Part shown: positions 48,901 through 61,100 of the stretch, piece after piece
How positions within the stretch are numbered: the first letter of the stretch is position 1
How the letters are laid out: the number at the start of each line of letters is the position of its first letter
From: Pempheris klunzingeri
Taxonomy: Eukaryota; Chordata; Actinopteri; Acropomatiformes; Pempheridae
Direction: 5' to 3'
Assembly: GCF_042242105.1 (NCBI RefSeq)
Contig: NC_092035.1
Coordinates: 13,840,977-13,904,976 of the forward strand
Length of the DNA stretch: 64,000 bases
Position numbers and translations under genes: made by a program
The notes under the pieces: generated by a model
Seen by the model: only the letters and a program-made list of their open reading frames with translations
Told to the model about the DNA's origin: nothing
Database searches by the model: none

Positions 48901-51556
48901 GGATCACAAAACACTTGTGTGGGACATGGACATATTTTGCTGTTTATTAGCAGGACTGTCCTGTGAGTATTTCTGGTCTCTATGAAGCTTTAATGCCTTT
49001 GATGACTGTCGCTTCCAAAATGATCACTTGTAAAGAAGAATATTTAGATTTATTAGCCTAACCAAAGATAATTAAAATGTTGTAGGCTTGCGCTCCAGTA
49101 GATGGCCCCTAAGACTAAAAAATGGTTCCTTCTCATGACATGTTATATTGCAACTGTTAAGCTCTTGAGAACAGAAATCAAGCAGTGCTTTTAGACAATT
49201 ACTCTTCTTAACAATATACAATTAAGTAAAAATGAGTACCTAAAGTGCAAGTAAGCAAACAGTGAGGAATATCATATTTTGCCTATATGGGAGAATGTGT
49301 TTATTTCTCTGTTGGTACAGCCAGACTCCAAACATGTAGCTGGTACTGCCCTTTCTCAGTGTTTCTCTCTTCCACGCAATAAATGCTGGGATAAGCTCTA
49401 GCTCTCAACTTGAAATAGAAAAGCAGATGTAGGCTGTGTTCCAAATCACTCCTTTTGAAATCTGCATTTAAATTCTCAATACATCATTTTAACTGACTTC
49501 TTTTAAGTGACTTAAGGTGCGAGTTTCATTACACAGCTGATGTAACTTGTGTCTCACTGTCATCACGTCTATATCTAACGTACATAACCCAAATAATACT
49601 ATTTTCCTAAACCTAACCAAGTAGCCTTGGTGCATAACCTAACCAAGCTGCCAATAAACTACATACCTAATCTAACTTATTTGCTCGCATCCATGGATGA
49701 AAGTAATGCTCATATACGCCGTCTTTGGAGTGAAACTGACCTTCTCTGTTGTTTCGGTATGAAGACATGTTCCACATACTGCGTCCGCATGTTTTTGGGT
49801 GTTTGGACTCCTCAGTTTAACCAATCAAGTCTGGACTCCCAAGGATGTAGGTTAAAACCTGGTATGTACTGTTTTGAGGAGGCCTATGGTTTTCCAGAAA
49901 GTTTCCCAGTGCCCATTTCATCGGATCCAATAAATAATAAATAAATGGAGATGTCAGACAACAGGCTTTAACATGATGGAGAAAAAACAAAGAAATGATT
50001 TGTCTGTTGTTTGAGTACACTAGTAAGCTCCTGAGAGGCACTGTATGTCCTCGGTCTTGCTTCAGCCCCGACTGTACGATTTATTTTAAGTATCATTTCA
50101 GCTGCTGCTCTGCCTGTAAATGGTGGCCTGTTCTCTTCAATAGGAAGTCTCTATTTCTGGAAACAAGAGATAGGAAGATGTTGCCCTGCCTCCATGCACA
50201 GAAATACCTCAGTGTCTTTCAGTCTCAGTTCAGACACACAAAGAGTGTTAGGATGCGTTGCCAAGCAAATATACACTTAGGTGGGTAATGTTTTATCACT
50301 GAGTACTCTCACCTCATCTCTCCCTCACTCTCCCCCGTTATGGTAGGGGATTATCATTGTGGAAGGCAGCTGTTACATAAGAGCTGCACATGCGCACACA
50401 CACACACACACAAACACACACACAGTTATGTTTCCATCACTTCAGAGGGCATTGCATTGACTTACATTCATGTCCTACAGTCTAACCCTAAGCCTGGGCG
50501 TAACCACTACCTTATCCTGAACATAATCTTCAACCAAATCTTCCCCCTGAAATATAATGATTTCTTATGGGGACTTGCAGTTTGTCCCCCAAAGGAAGGT
50601 GAGTCCCCATAATTACACACACACACACTCACACACAAATACACAGACAGTGGAGACACCCAGTCATAATCCAGTTGTTTGGAAACAGACGAGAGCATGA
50701 ATGGAGAGGTGAGGATCTGAGGGAAATCTCTGCTCAGCATTAATCATTTACACAATAAACAAGGACATGGAAAGTGTTTATAGCTTGACCCATACTTCAT
50801 TTTAGAGGCCAATATTCATATTTGGAAGTTTTTGAACTGATGCACAAACCTGACAATCTGATCAATTTTTATAGAAACACCTTCCAGCAACTTCAGCACA
50901 TGTGCTCATACAGAACACAGGCTCTGCTCTGTGACATTATGGTATGAGCTACAGTACATTATATGAATTTTCCCTCTTAACTAGACTCAGTGCATTCTAG
51001 GGAGGTTGAGTATGTCGAGTTAGGTCATAGTGCATACGTAAAAATTCTTGCTAAGCTTGCTAATACATCTGCGCATTTCTCGCTTACACTAAATCCATAG
51101 GCTGTGCAGTGTAAACGCGCTCCATACTCAGTTTGATCTTTTCCTAATAGGAATAGTACATTAGTATGCATATTCTGGGCACAGCCATAACATGCTGTGG
51201 TAGCACTTAACCTGATCAGCACAACCAGTCAGTGACCTGGATGGGCGAGAGAGCAGTAATCAATCAATAAATCTTTATTTATAGAGCGCCAATTCATAAC
51301 AGCGTTATCTCAAGACTCTTCCCATAAAGAGCAGGTCTAGACCAAACTCTTTAATTAGAGAGAGACCCAACGATTCAGGAATTCAACAAGAAGGATTCAA
51401 GAATCCCCACATGAGCAGCATCAGATATTATATTAGGACACAGTGGAGGAAGAACTCCTCTTTAACGGGAAGAAACCTCGAACTGACCCAGGCTCAGAGG
51501 GGGGGATGCTTTCTGTCAGGATCCATGTTGGGTGGAGGTTGGACAGAGAGAGAGAG

Positions 51557-51595
<39 letters not shown>

Positions 51596-54500
51596 CAAGA
51601 CAAACAGCAACCAACATACTAACAGCGACTGTGGCTCTGACAATACGAGTGTGACTAATAAATTAGCAATATGGTAATATTGAAAAACATGACGATCCGC
51701 AGCAGTGATTCATGAAGCCAGAGAACCACAGCAGCAGGACCAGGATCCACAGGAACCAGAGAACCACAGCAGCAGGACCAGCACCCTCTGGACTGGACCA
51801 CTGAGTTGTATTGAGCTGCAAAAACCAAGACAGATAATAATCAGATTTGGGATCTGGCTAATAGACAGACATGCGTATGCTAAGTGTAAATGAAAGTCGT
51901 GCCTGTGTATATTTATGTATGTGCTGTATAGGCCGGCTACATATTACACCACTGGAGAATTGACTGGTGTGTTGGGAGCTGCAAAGGTGCTCTTAGCATG
52001 TGTTTGAACAGAAATAGAAAGTCAATGTGAATGCAATTTCAGAGAAATATATAATTATAGAGAAATGAGAAATAATAATAATAATAATAGTAATAATGGC
52101 TTCATTTGAAGAAATAGTATATTACCTCAGACTAGGCTGTCGTTAGCTTCACTGCGTGGCTTCGTGAAAGCCAGTCATCACTAGTGACCCGTGACCTTTG
52201 TGACAGAGCATTAGGAGATAGAGTGCTTGTGTGGTTAATGTCAGCGGTGGGATTAAATGAGCAGCGGAGGTTTCAGTGTGATGATGGTTCTCTGAGATGG
52301 AACTTCCTGTTAGATGTATAGTGGTTTCAGAAGCGGAGGTCTAAGCTGCACACTCTTTGATCCTACACTCTCATCTGATGTCTTATGCTACACGAGGTTC
52401 TGTTCTGCTCTTAAACACCGTATACGTCAGTAACGCCGGTCCCACCGTGTGTCTCATGTTTTCCGTCCCATTCTCTCAGCTGTGGTTTTCGTCTCTTGTA
52501 CTGAGTTAGATTAGCGTGTGGTGTGTGTCGTGCCGCGCTGACTGAGTAGTTCTCTTTCTTGTAAAACTAGATCCAAATACGGAGCAGACTTCTGTTCATT
52601 TCCGCTGATTATAACCATGGAGCTTTTCTTGTGTTTTTTTTTCAACATTATTTAAAGCTGAATATCAGTGAAGATCTTTTGAAAACTGGAATCTAAGAAT
52701 ATGATATAATGTGTGGTTGATCAGTAGCACATTGCTGTCCATTCTCTCTAAAGCATAGCAGAGTGTTTACTGTAAACTGTGTCTGCAGGAGGAAACAGAA
52801 CAGCTATTGCTGACGGGTAAAAAGGGAACTACTATGGTAAAAGGCATCTAAGAGTTTGTTCTTATGCATATTACAGTTTCAGGCCTTCATGTTTCATATG
52901 CAAAACATTTTACATGCAAAAACTGCCCGTAGTCTGTATATTTGGTCTGGATGAGTCATCTTGTCACTCACTAAATTTTAGTTTTTGTTTCCTCATTCCA
53001 CCCATTCATATCAGAAAGAGGCAGAGTGAGCTTCATTCTCATGTCCTTATGGAAAAAGCCAGTGCTTTGCTTAAGCAAAAGGCCAAAGGCACATGTCCAT
53101 GTGTCAAAGTTCACCAAAGCTGTTCTCTAAACACAAGTACTCCGCCAATGTATTTCATTCCATACCAGACATTCCACAGACATCTACTTTTACCCAATAA
53201 CACTAGCGTTAATGTGAACATCTGAGTTCTGAATCCAGGAAATGAAGGGATGGCGGTCTGAGTGACGCAGAATCCTTATATAGTTTTTGTAGCCTCGGTC
53301 TAATGCGGAGCTATTAGAGTTCAGATTTCTTTTCATGGCGTGATCGGACACAGTGCCCTCTCAATTTAATGTTAGCTCACACTTCTGCCAATGCCAGCGT
53401 AATAGGATACTTTCTGACTCAGCTAAATTTGATTCACAGAATACCTTAGGGCCTGGCCGTGCCTGTTACCCTCATGGGTCTTTTTGCTCCAATAGTCACT
53501 GAAAACAAAGAGGACAAAAAGCTAAATCAAGAACTAAAAGTTAGTTTAACACATTTGTATTTGCATTGCCACAGCTTATTAAGAACCAGAAAGATTAGAC
53601 AGATATGTCTAAGCTTTGCTGATGAGACATCTTAATAATTTTACTGTGACCACATTGAAATAATAAGTCATTAAAGTTTCGGTTTTATTTTTCTTACTTC
53701 CCCATCTCTCCCCCTTGCTTCAGTCATTCTTCAACTTGTTGGGAATCCAACCTGTCATCCCCTGTGGCACATATCAGGTGCAGCTGCATTCTGAATGCAG
53801 GAAGTTGTACCAGTTTCTGGACTTGTGTTTGATTAGTTGGTGATCTTTAGTACGTAGTTGTGTAGGAACCCGCTGTCAGATGTTTGTGGTTCCTGGAAAA
53901 GACCCTCCTGTAAAAAGGGACACAAAAGACAGCATCATGTTTCTCCTGAGAGTCAAAGCTCTACTTCCTGTGGAGCATGTAAGCAGAACACCTTATCCAA
54001 TCCTTTTATTGGGAATTCAGGTAAATTCAGTTGTACTTTTTGAATTTGAAATGGCAGTTTATTACAGCTGTGTTAGTTGAGTTTTTCTGACATTTGGCAG
54101 ACATACAGTACTTTATATCTACTTATAGTGTGTGAGTGTGTAGCCAACATGAGTGGCTGATGCAAATATTAATCCAATATTCACTCTCTTATAGCTCTGT
54201 TTTTGGTCTCTAGCAACTCAAGAGAAAATAGCTCTTTAACTGCAGCATGTTTATCAGAGTTTTGAAAATTAGTTGACAAAATGCCAAGACTGAGCCAAAA
54301 CAATAAATGTGCGACTGAACCAAAACTATGAGCTAAATTACGCTAAAGCTGTGGAGTTAATTCTTTTATAGGTTCATCACTATGAGCGTCCCATCACTTT
54401 ACATTCAATGAATTAATACAGTTTCCTGTTGGAAATTAGGTGTCTTCCAAATTCAGCACAATATGCCACTTTTAATGACTACTGCAGTCTCAAAGTTATT

Positions 54501-57500
54501 CAACCCCTTCTTGACAAGCATCTTTAGTGCTCAGTAGAGCACCCATTTACTGTTATGACCTGCTGCAAACATTATGCATACTCAGGTACTGACAGCGTTC
54601 CTAAGGAATCTCAGCCCCCTCCTCATGAGCAACAGCCTCCAGCTCTATGCTATACTTGGGTTTACGTGCTGCAACCACCTTCTTCAAATCCCGCCAGATT
54701 TTCTACAGGATTCTAAATCAGGCAACTGTGACGGCCGCTCCAGTATCCTCCAGGGCTTTTTCTGAAGTGGACGTTGAAGTGTGCTTTGGATCATTGTCCT
54801 GTTGGAAGGTCCAGTGACTCTTTCTCCTGGGACAGTCGTTCCCAAACGTAAAAATGCTGAGGCCCAATTTGAAATAAAAAAATCTCTTGCGTTCCACCCA
54901 AACCTTTAATCACAACCCTTGATTAACACGTGAGACTAAGATGATGTATTTCCCTATATAGTTTATATTATATTATATTATACAGTAAAGCACACAGACA
55001 GGCAGGGGATGGTCATCCAGTCCCACACTTGTAAAAATACGAGTCCTTCTTTTTGTTCTCCTAGATTCACTTTGATCTTCCGATGATTTGCTTGTTGAGA
55101 TTGATTCTCCATTACAAACGTTTCTTTTGCCACCGATCAGCCATTTAACTTTTTCCCACCAGCGTTTTTCCATTAATTCCGATACCCCTCCAATGACAGA
55201 TGTAACATACGTTATAGCGTTGCATCATATTTGTTGGGGTCCCATCAGATTCTGTGACCTGCCCTGATATTCTTACCCTAACATCACTCTCTCACTCCTC
55301 ACTGCTCATGCTGACCAACCTAACCTACACTGCAGGTCACAGAATGTGATGGGTCACCAAATATGGAGGAACACTGGTTCAAAAATAATCTGATGAATGA
55401 AGAATAACACTTAAATTAGTTCCTATGGCTACGTTTTATTCTGTTTTTTCAGTTTGTTTTATGGTCATTTCAAACTTAATTACAAAATTGAAAATGTTTC
55501 ATCGCTCCACAGAACAGAATCCAAACACTTCTGTGACGTATCTATATGGTTTCCAGCATATTGGAGCAGACTTGTCTTCTGCTTTTGGGTCAGTAGTTAT
55601 GAACGTCTTGGAGATTGGTCATGGAGGCCTTCAGTGTTTAGTATGTACCTTATTGTAAACTGAAACCTCAGTACCTGCTGCCACCAAGTCTTACTGCAGG
55701 TCTGTTGCAGTCACTCGAGGGTTTTTGTCCTCCTGCATCCTCAGAAATCTGATGGCAGCCTTTGACAGCTTCCTCTTTTCTGCCACATCCAGGAAGTGTA
55801 GCTTTGAACTTGTGACCTCTGCTTCCAACAGCATCTCTAGGAACATTCAGAGCCTTTGTTATCTTTTTGTTTCCTTTTTCTTGTTTGTTCAAGGTAATGA
55901 TCTCCACTCTTAACCTTTTGGACAATTCTCTTGACTTACCCATATTTCTAACATCAGGTGTGCTCGAGACGACACCTGATTTACAAATGTGTGCTGGTCT
56001 GAGGGATTCTATTCAGGGAGTTGAATGAGACTGTTGTAGTCATTAAAATTTACCTTTCAGTCGTTGTTTGAGTTGTTCATTGAACACAGCTGAGAGTTTG
56101 TGCATTTAGCTATTACATTTAATTTGCAATGGGGGGGTGAATAATATTGACTGCAACTGTACATTTACATTTAGTCTGAATATATGTAGGTATTTTATAT
56201 TGCTTGTATTTGAAAAGAAGAAAGCAGATCTAAGTAGAAGTCCTACATTGTATTAGGATCAAAATATACTTAAAGCACCAAAAGTAATTCGTTATGCAAG
56301 TTGGCCCATTTCAGAATAGTATAAATTTAAATTGATGGCTTATAATTATCGATTGGAATAAAAAGTACAATATTTGCCTCTGAGATGTAGTGGATTAGAA
56401 GTATAAAAAAAATACAAGTACCTTTAAATTTGTACTTTAATACAGTACTTGAGCAAATGTAGTTAGTTACTTTCCACCACTTACTTAGTGTCTGTGCTTT
56501 AATGTCTTGGTACCTTTGGGCTTTAATGCCACTGGGCAAACCTGACCTCATTTTTGATTACTCGAGTGACTATGAACAAAGCAGCACTGCATCAGAGATC
56601 CACTGATCAAATGAAACAGCTAGCTTGGTGATGATACCTGGGAACAACTTCATGTATTGAATTTTTTTGGATGAAGCATTTTGATTTTATTTAGATTTTT
56701 AGTATTTAACCTCCCTGAGAAGGAGCTACTTAATGTATCAGTGAAGTTTGTGGAAACAATTCTCAACATGAGTTTGATTAACAGAAAAGCCTATTTGCCC
56801 CTTCAGCATTTCTAAAGGAAGACTGGAGGGAAAGAAAGGAGCTGGAGTATTGGGTGTCCAACAGAAGCTGGACTATCATCTTACTCTGACTCTTTGTTTG
56901 AGGAAGCCTAATTATCATGGATACCATCTCCTGTTGCATGGATATTAAACCATCATGTGAACTGGTATCTGATCTTTAACCTTGAGCCTGGTGTCAGGCT
57001 CAAGACAGTAAAAATCACTGCTATGTTCTTTATCAGATACCACATATCGTTTTTAATACCTTCCATACTGAACCTCACTCCAACACATGATGGATTTCTT
57101 TTTCCAACGTCATTTTGGCCGCCGGTTAAAAAAAAAGAAGCATGCCACTGCAGGGCGTCCACCTGGTCCTGCTGTTCAGACCAGCAAAGCCAGGAGGCGC
57201 TCTAGTGTTGGTCTGCCCTCTGTAGCGTTAGTGCAGTCCAGACGCTCCTCCATTGGTTTACCTCCAGTTTGCAGTGACCAGCATAGACGCCCTAGTGTTG
57301 GCTTACTGGTGGCCAGCGGGCAGAGGCGACAGTCCATTATAGAGCAAGGATTAACAGCAGCGGGAGGATCTGGAGGTGGAGGTGAGAGAGCAGACGTAGC
57401 CATCAAGAGAGGAAGAAGGGGGTTTCACTATAAACCTCGGCATGCTCGTGGTTCCTCCACACATCGTGGGCAGGTGGCGCAACAACGTCCTTCTACTGTC

Positions 57501-58109
57501 AAATCCATTGAGCCTCATTTACTTGGATCCTCTATGTTGCTTGCAAGTGTAGTCCAGATGGGCCGAGCGGCGAACGAGACGGAAGAGGACGAGGAGGAGC
57601 TAGATGTCTCCATGTGTTCCCCTTCTGAGTCGGATGGAGAGGAAGGCAGTGATGAAGAAGTGGAGAACAGAACTGGAGGAATAAAAGACGTATGCTTCGG
57701 GCCTACAGCTCAGATGCACTTAACCCAGGCAGTCACTATGGAAAAAATAGCACCCCGCCCCTTACTCCGCCCTCCTCGCTGTCTGAGGCGAAACTCCTCC
57801 CACCTGCTTCCAGCGGACTCCGTGTTTCAGAGCGGTGGAACAAGTTATGGAATTTATGGTCATTATAACCGGCGGAAATCAAGTCAAGTTCACTGGACCT
57901 TAAATAAACCAATCCAGACTTCCACGACCAGCCCCAGTCTGAGTCAGCTGGCCTCAGCAGGTCTGGCCTCTGAGCCGTGGCCTGCTAAAACAGACGAGGC
58001 TTCTTCTGGGTCTGCACTCCATAAGAGCTCTTCTTCACCACTAGGGAGACCAGAGGGAACCATATACTATGACCCTCATCTGGATACATGGGATAACTTC
58101 CTGTCGTAT

Positions 58110-58143
<34 letters not shown>

Positions 58144-61100
58144 GGGTTTCGCATTTGAAAGCATGACTTTGTTCTCGACGTTCTGACGGTCCAGCCATGT
58201 GAACGAGCTGCTGATTCGCCAGTGTCTGTGCCGTTTTAAGATACGATGGGAGTCTCAGCAGCCACTCCTCGTACCTTTTGGTCCTGGGGGCTGCTCCAAA
58301 GTTTCATACTTAGGTCACAGGATGACGATAGTGTCACAGTGTCCCATCAGTCAGAAGAGGGTTCTGTTACCGATATTTAGAATCCCTTGAGAATTATATT
58401 GTGTCACAAAATGTCTTGTAAACTGATTTCTTCCTAAGATTTGTTGAGGATACTTATAGTCCAAACCTTGTTTGTGGTGACCGTCTGAGCTTAGTGTCAC
58501 AGTAGCACAGCAGATATCCCATAATAAGAGGCAGATACATAGCCGTGAAGCTCCCACGGTGATAAATATTTTAGATGTTAATGATCTCGTGGCCTTTCCT
58601 TTAGCACAGCTGTGGTACGTGTGGGTGTTGTAACAACTGAGCAGGGGTGACGCAAGATTTGCTCTTTTCCATCTCTTGTTGTGTCTACTTTTTGATGTTT
58701 GATCACAAACCTGATGAATTACAACCTCTGACATGTCAAAATAGAGGACACAAGTGACGACGCAGACATGATTCATATTAAAAAGTCTTTTGAAATGTGC
58801 TGATTGCCCTCTATATATTTCCTGTATATGGTTTAGAATACGTTATAAATGAAAGTTGTACATTTTCAAAACAAAATTCAAACTTCTGAGAAAAAAAACT
58901 CTGAGATTAGTTGAATAATTTGAAAATCTTATCCCATGCTCACATTTGGTGTTGATTAGAATGTATGAAAGACAATAGCCCTCACAACGAGACAAAGTAA
59001 CAGCACATAAAAGAAATGATCCTATTGCAGTATTAAGCTAAAATACATTATGGTATTCCAGGCTTTTCCTCGTGACTGTGTGGGTTTGTCCAACTGCTGC
59101 TCTGGTAACTGAATGGCTCATTGGTGTGATTGTCAGTGTGAATGCTTGTTCATCTGTCTGTGTGTCAACACTGTGAGACCGGTGACCTGTACCGGTCTAC
59201 TCTGCCTCCTGGGTTCCAGCTCCACACACGAGCTCCAGAGTGGATGGATAAAAAGTGTTGCTGTTGTCGCACAGCGGCTTATTTCATTACACGTATTGTG
59301 TGCATGCTGATAATGTCGAGCTCTGTTCAGACGTGTGTTATGCAGTAGTGGTGATAGGTGACCCCCCGCAGGTCCAGTTGAGCCAGTTTTGTGCTTCTGC
59401 CAAACACATTACAGCTGTATTATCTAAAATGCAGCATATTTGGTATATTTCACTGACCTCACATGTGGTGTCAGACGAGATAGTGGCAATATTCTTTTTT
59501 TTTTTAAATATCCATTCCTCGTTTAAATTATAAAAAATGAAGAGGTTTTAACTTTATTTTGATCTGAATATTAATCTTTAAATTTTCAGTTACTACTTTT
59601 TTTTATTTTGAATCTTTTGAAATAAGTTCATTGTTAATTTTTCCTTATAATATGTTTGATATGCTGATGTGTTAGAAGTAATTTTAGATCAGGGGCAACT
59701 AACACTGGTAGGACTGCATTTTGTTTGTTTCATTTCAGTCAGATATTCTCTAGTCTACGTGATGTTGGGAGAGTTTAGATTCATATTAAAAGTTTTCTGG
59801 CCTAGATTTTATTTTCAAGAAGAAAACATTTTCTGTCTCTTTGTGTTTGCAGGAAAGCAATAGCTAAGTCTGGCCTGCACCATCTACCCTGTCAGCCCAG
59901 CACATCATCCCTCAGCAGGACCGACTCAGAAGCGAATATCCGCAGCTCTGTGGACTGGACTGTGAGTCTGAATATTACTGTGACACAACAGACACATAGA
60001 AATGTAATCTTTACCTTTACCTCGTGCCTACAGCTGCTCAGTAGCCCTGACATCACTGAGGATAACACTCCACCTTGTGTGTTATTGCTATCATGCCAAA
60101 GTTTCATTCCTGGATCATCATCTAAGCCTCATCATTAACTTATCAGTGATTAATGTCAAATGGACCCATCGGCCTTTCATTTTTCTGTGATGATGTGCAT
60201 CTCTGCATGTGTGTCTCTGCAGGACTCGGCTGTGTATGGAGATCACATCTGGTTCGAGACAAATGTGTCTGGAGACTACTGTTATGTCGGAGAACAACAC
60301 TGTATTGCCAGAGCGCTGGTTAGTATCTCTCCTTTCCCCCTCCGCCCTCTCTTCTCTCTCCCTCTTTTCTGTATGTTACAATCATATGCAGCTTTTTTTT
60401 GATTAAGCGAAGCACGCTAGTGCAAATCATCATTTTCCAGTGATTATTAGACTGAATGTTATACTGCGTGTCTGCATCTCATGCATGTTTACACATCTGC
60501 TAAATGCTCCCTGCCAACATTTTTTTTTTTAGGGATTTATTCCTTCAATATCTGCACCAACTAAACAACTGCAGCACTTGTAAAGAAGGCCTCTTCATCC
60601 TAATGACTAAACAATAGAATGGAGGTTGTGTTTGTGGTGGTCACAGCATTGAAAGAATCTAACACACACTCAACAATCTTCATAGGAGCATTAAAAAACA
60701 AATGAATTGACCTCTGCACTAGAAGTAACAGAACAATTTCACATAGAAATGTATTCCTACATGTCCCATCCATTAGATGGACTCCTCCATGATATAAGCA
60801 TACATAGTTAATCATTGTTTCACTGATGTTGTGTTCACCACAGCTGTCTCATGTGATGTCACTGTGATGTCACTCCAGTCTTCCTCCCCGAGGGAGAGAT
60901 CAGATCTCTTGGAATTAGATTATTTTATTCCACATACTGTAAAGGAGAGGTTGCCCTCCCTTGTGCTGTGGGTTTTCTATCCGGCAGCAAGGAAATTATT
61001 TGATAGGCTGAAGAAATATCGTCATACCACCAAAAACAATATACACGTTTAATTAAAGTGGGTCATGCAAAGTAACCTCTCCAATCTGTGTGAGGTCAAA

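Larger units (their letters stand above)
54480..56161 (-). mobile_element. Tc1/mariner element, decayed
   Basis: Right end GAATAATATTGACTGCAACT next to TA, left end CTGCAGTCTCAAAGTTATTC next to TA, inverted and partly matching. Between them, on the minus strand, lie Tc1-type transposase remains: a start [11 protein letters not shown] at 55943 and QQDNDPKH (about 54785-54808), a catalytic-domain signature. The copy is interrupted and cannot encode an active enzyme. Confidence 0.8.
41706..57086 (+). other. dgkz intron between start exons B and C
   Basis: 15 kb with no supported exon; LINE pieces, a Tc1 copy, MITEs and simple repeats are listed separately. Segments 43150-44650, 48510-50390 and 52150-54470 show nothing recognisable beyond short low-complexity tracts. 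Confidence 0.6.

Noticed and set aside
53724..53774. Exon-like stretch with CTTCAG before and GTGCAG after
   Set aside because: The donor is weak, there is no match to any DGKZ block, and the phase does not fit; such pairs are common by chance.
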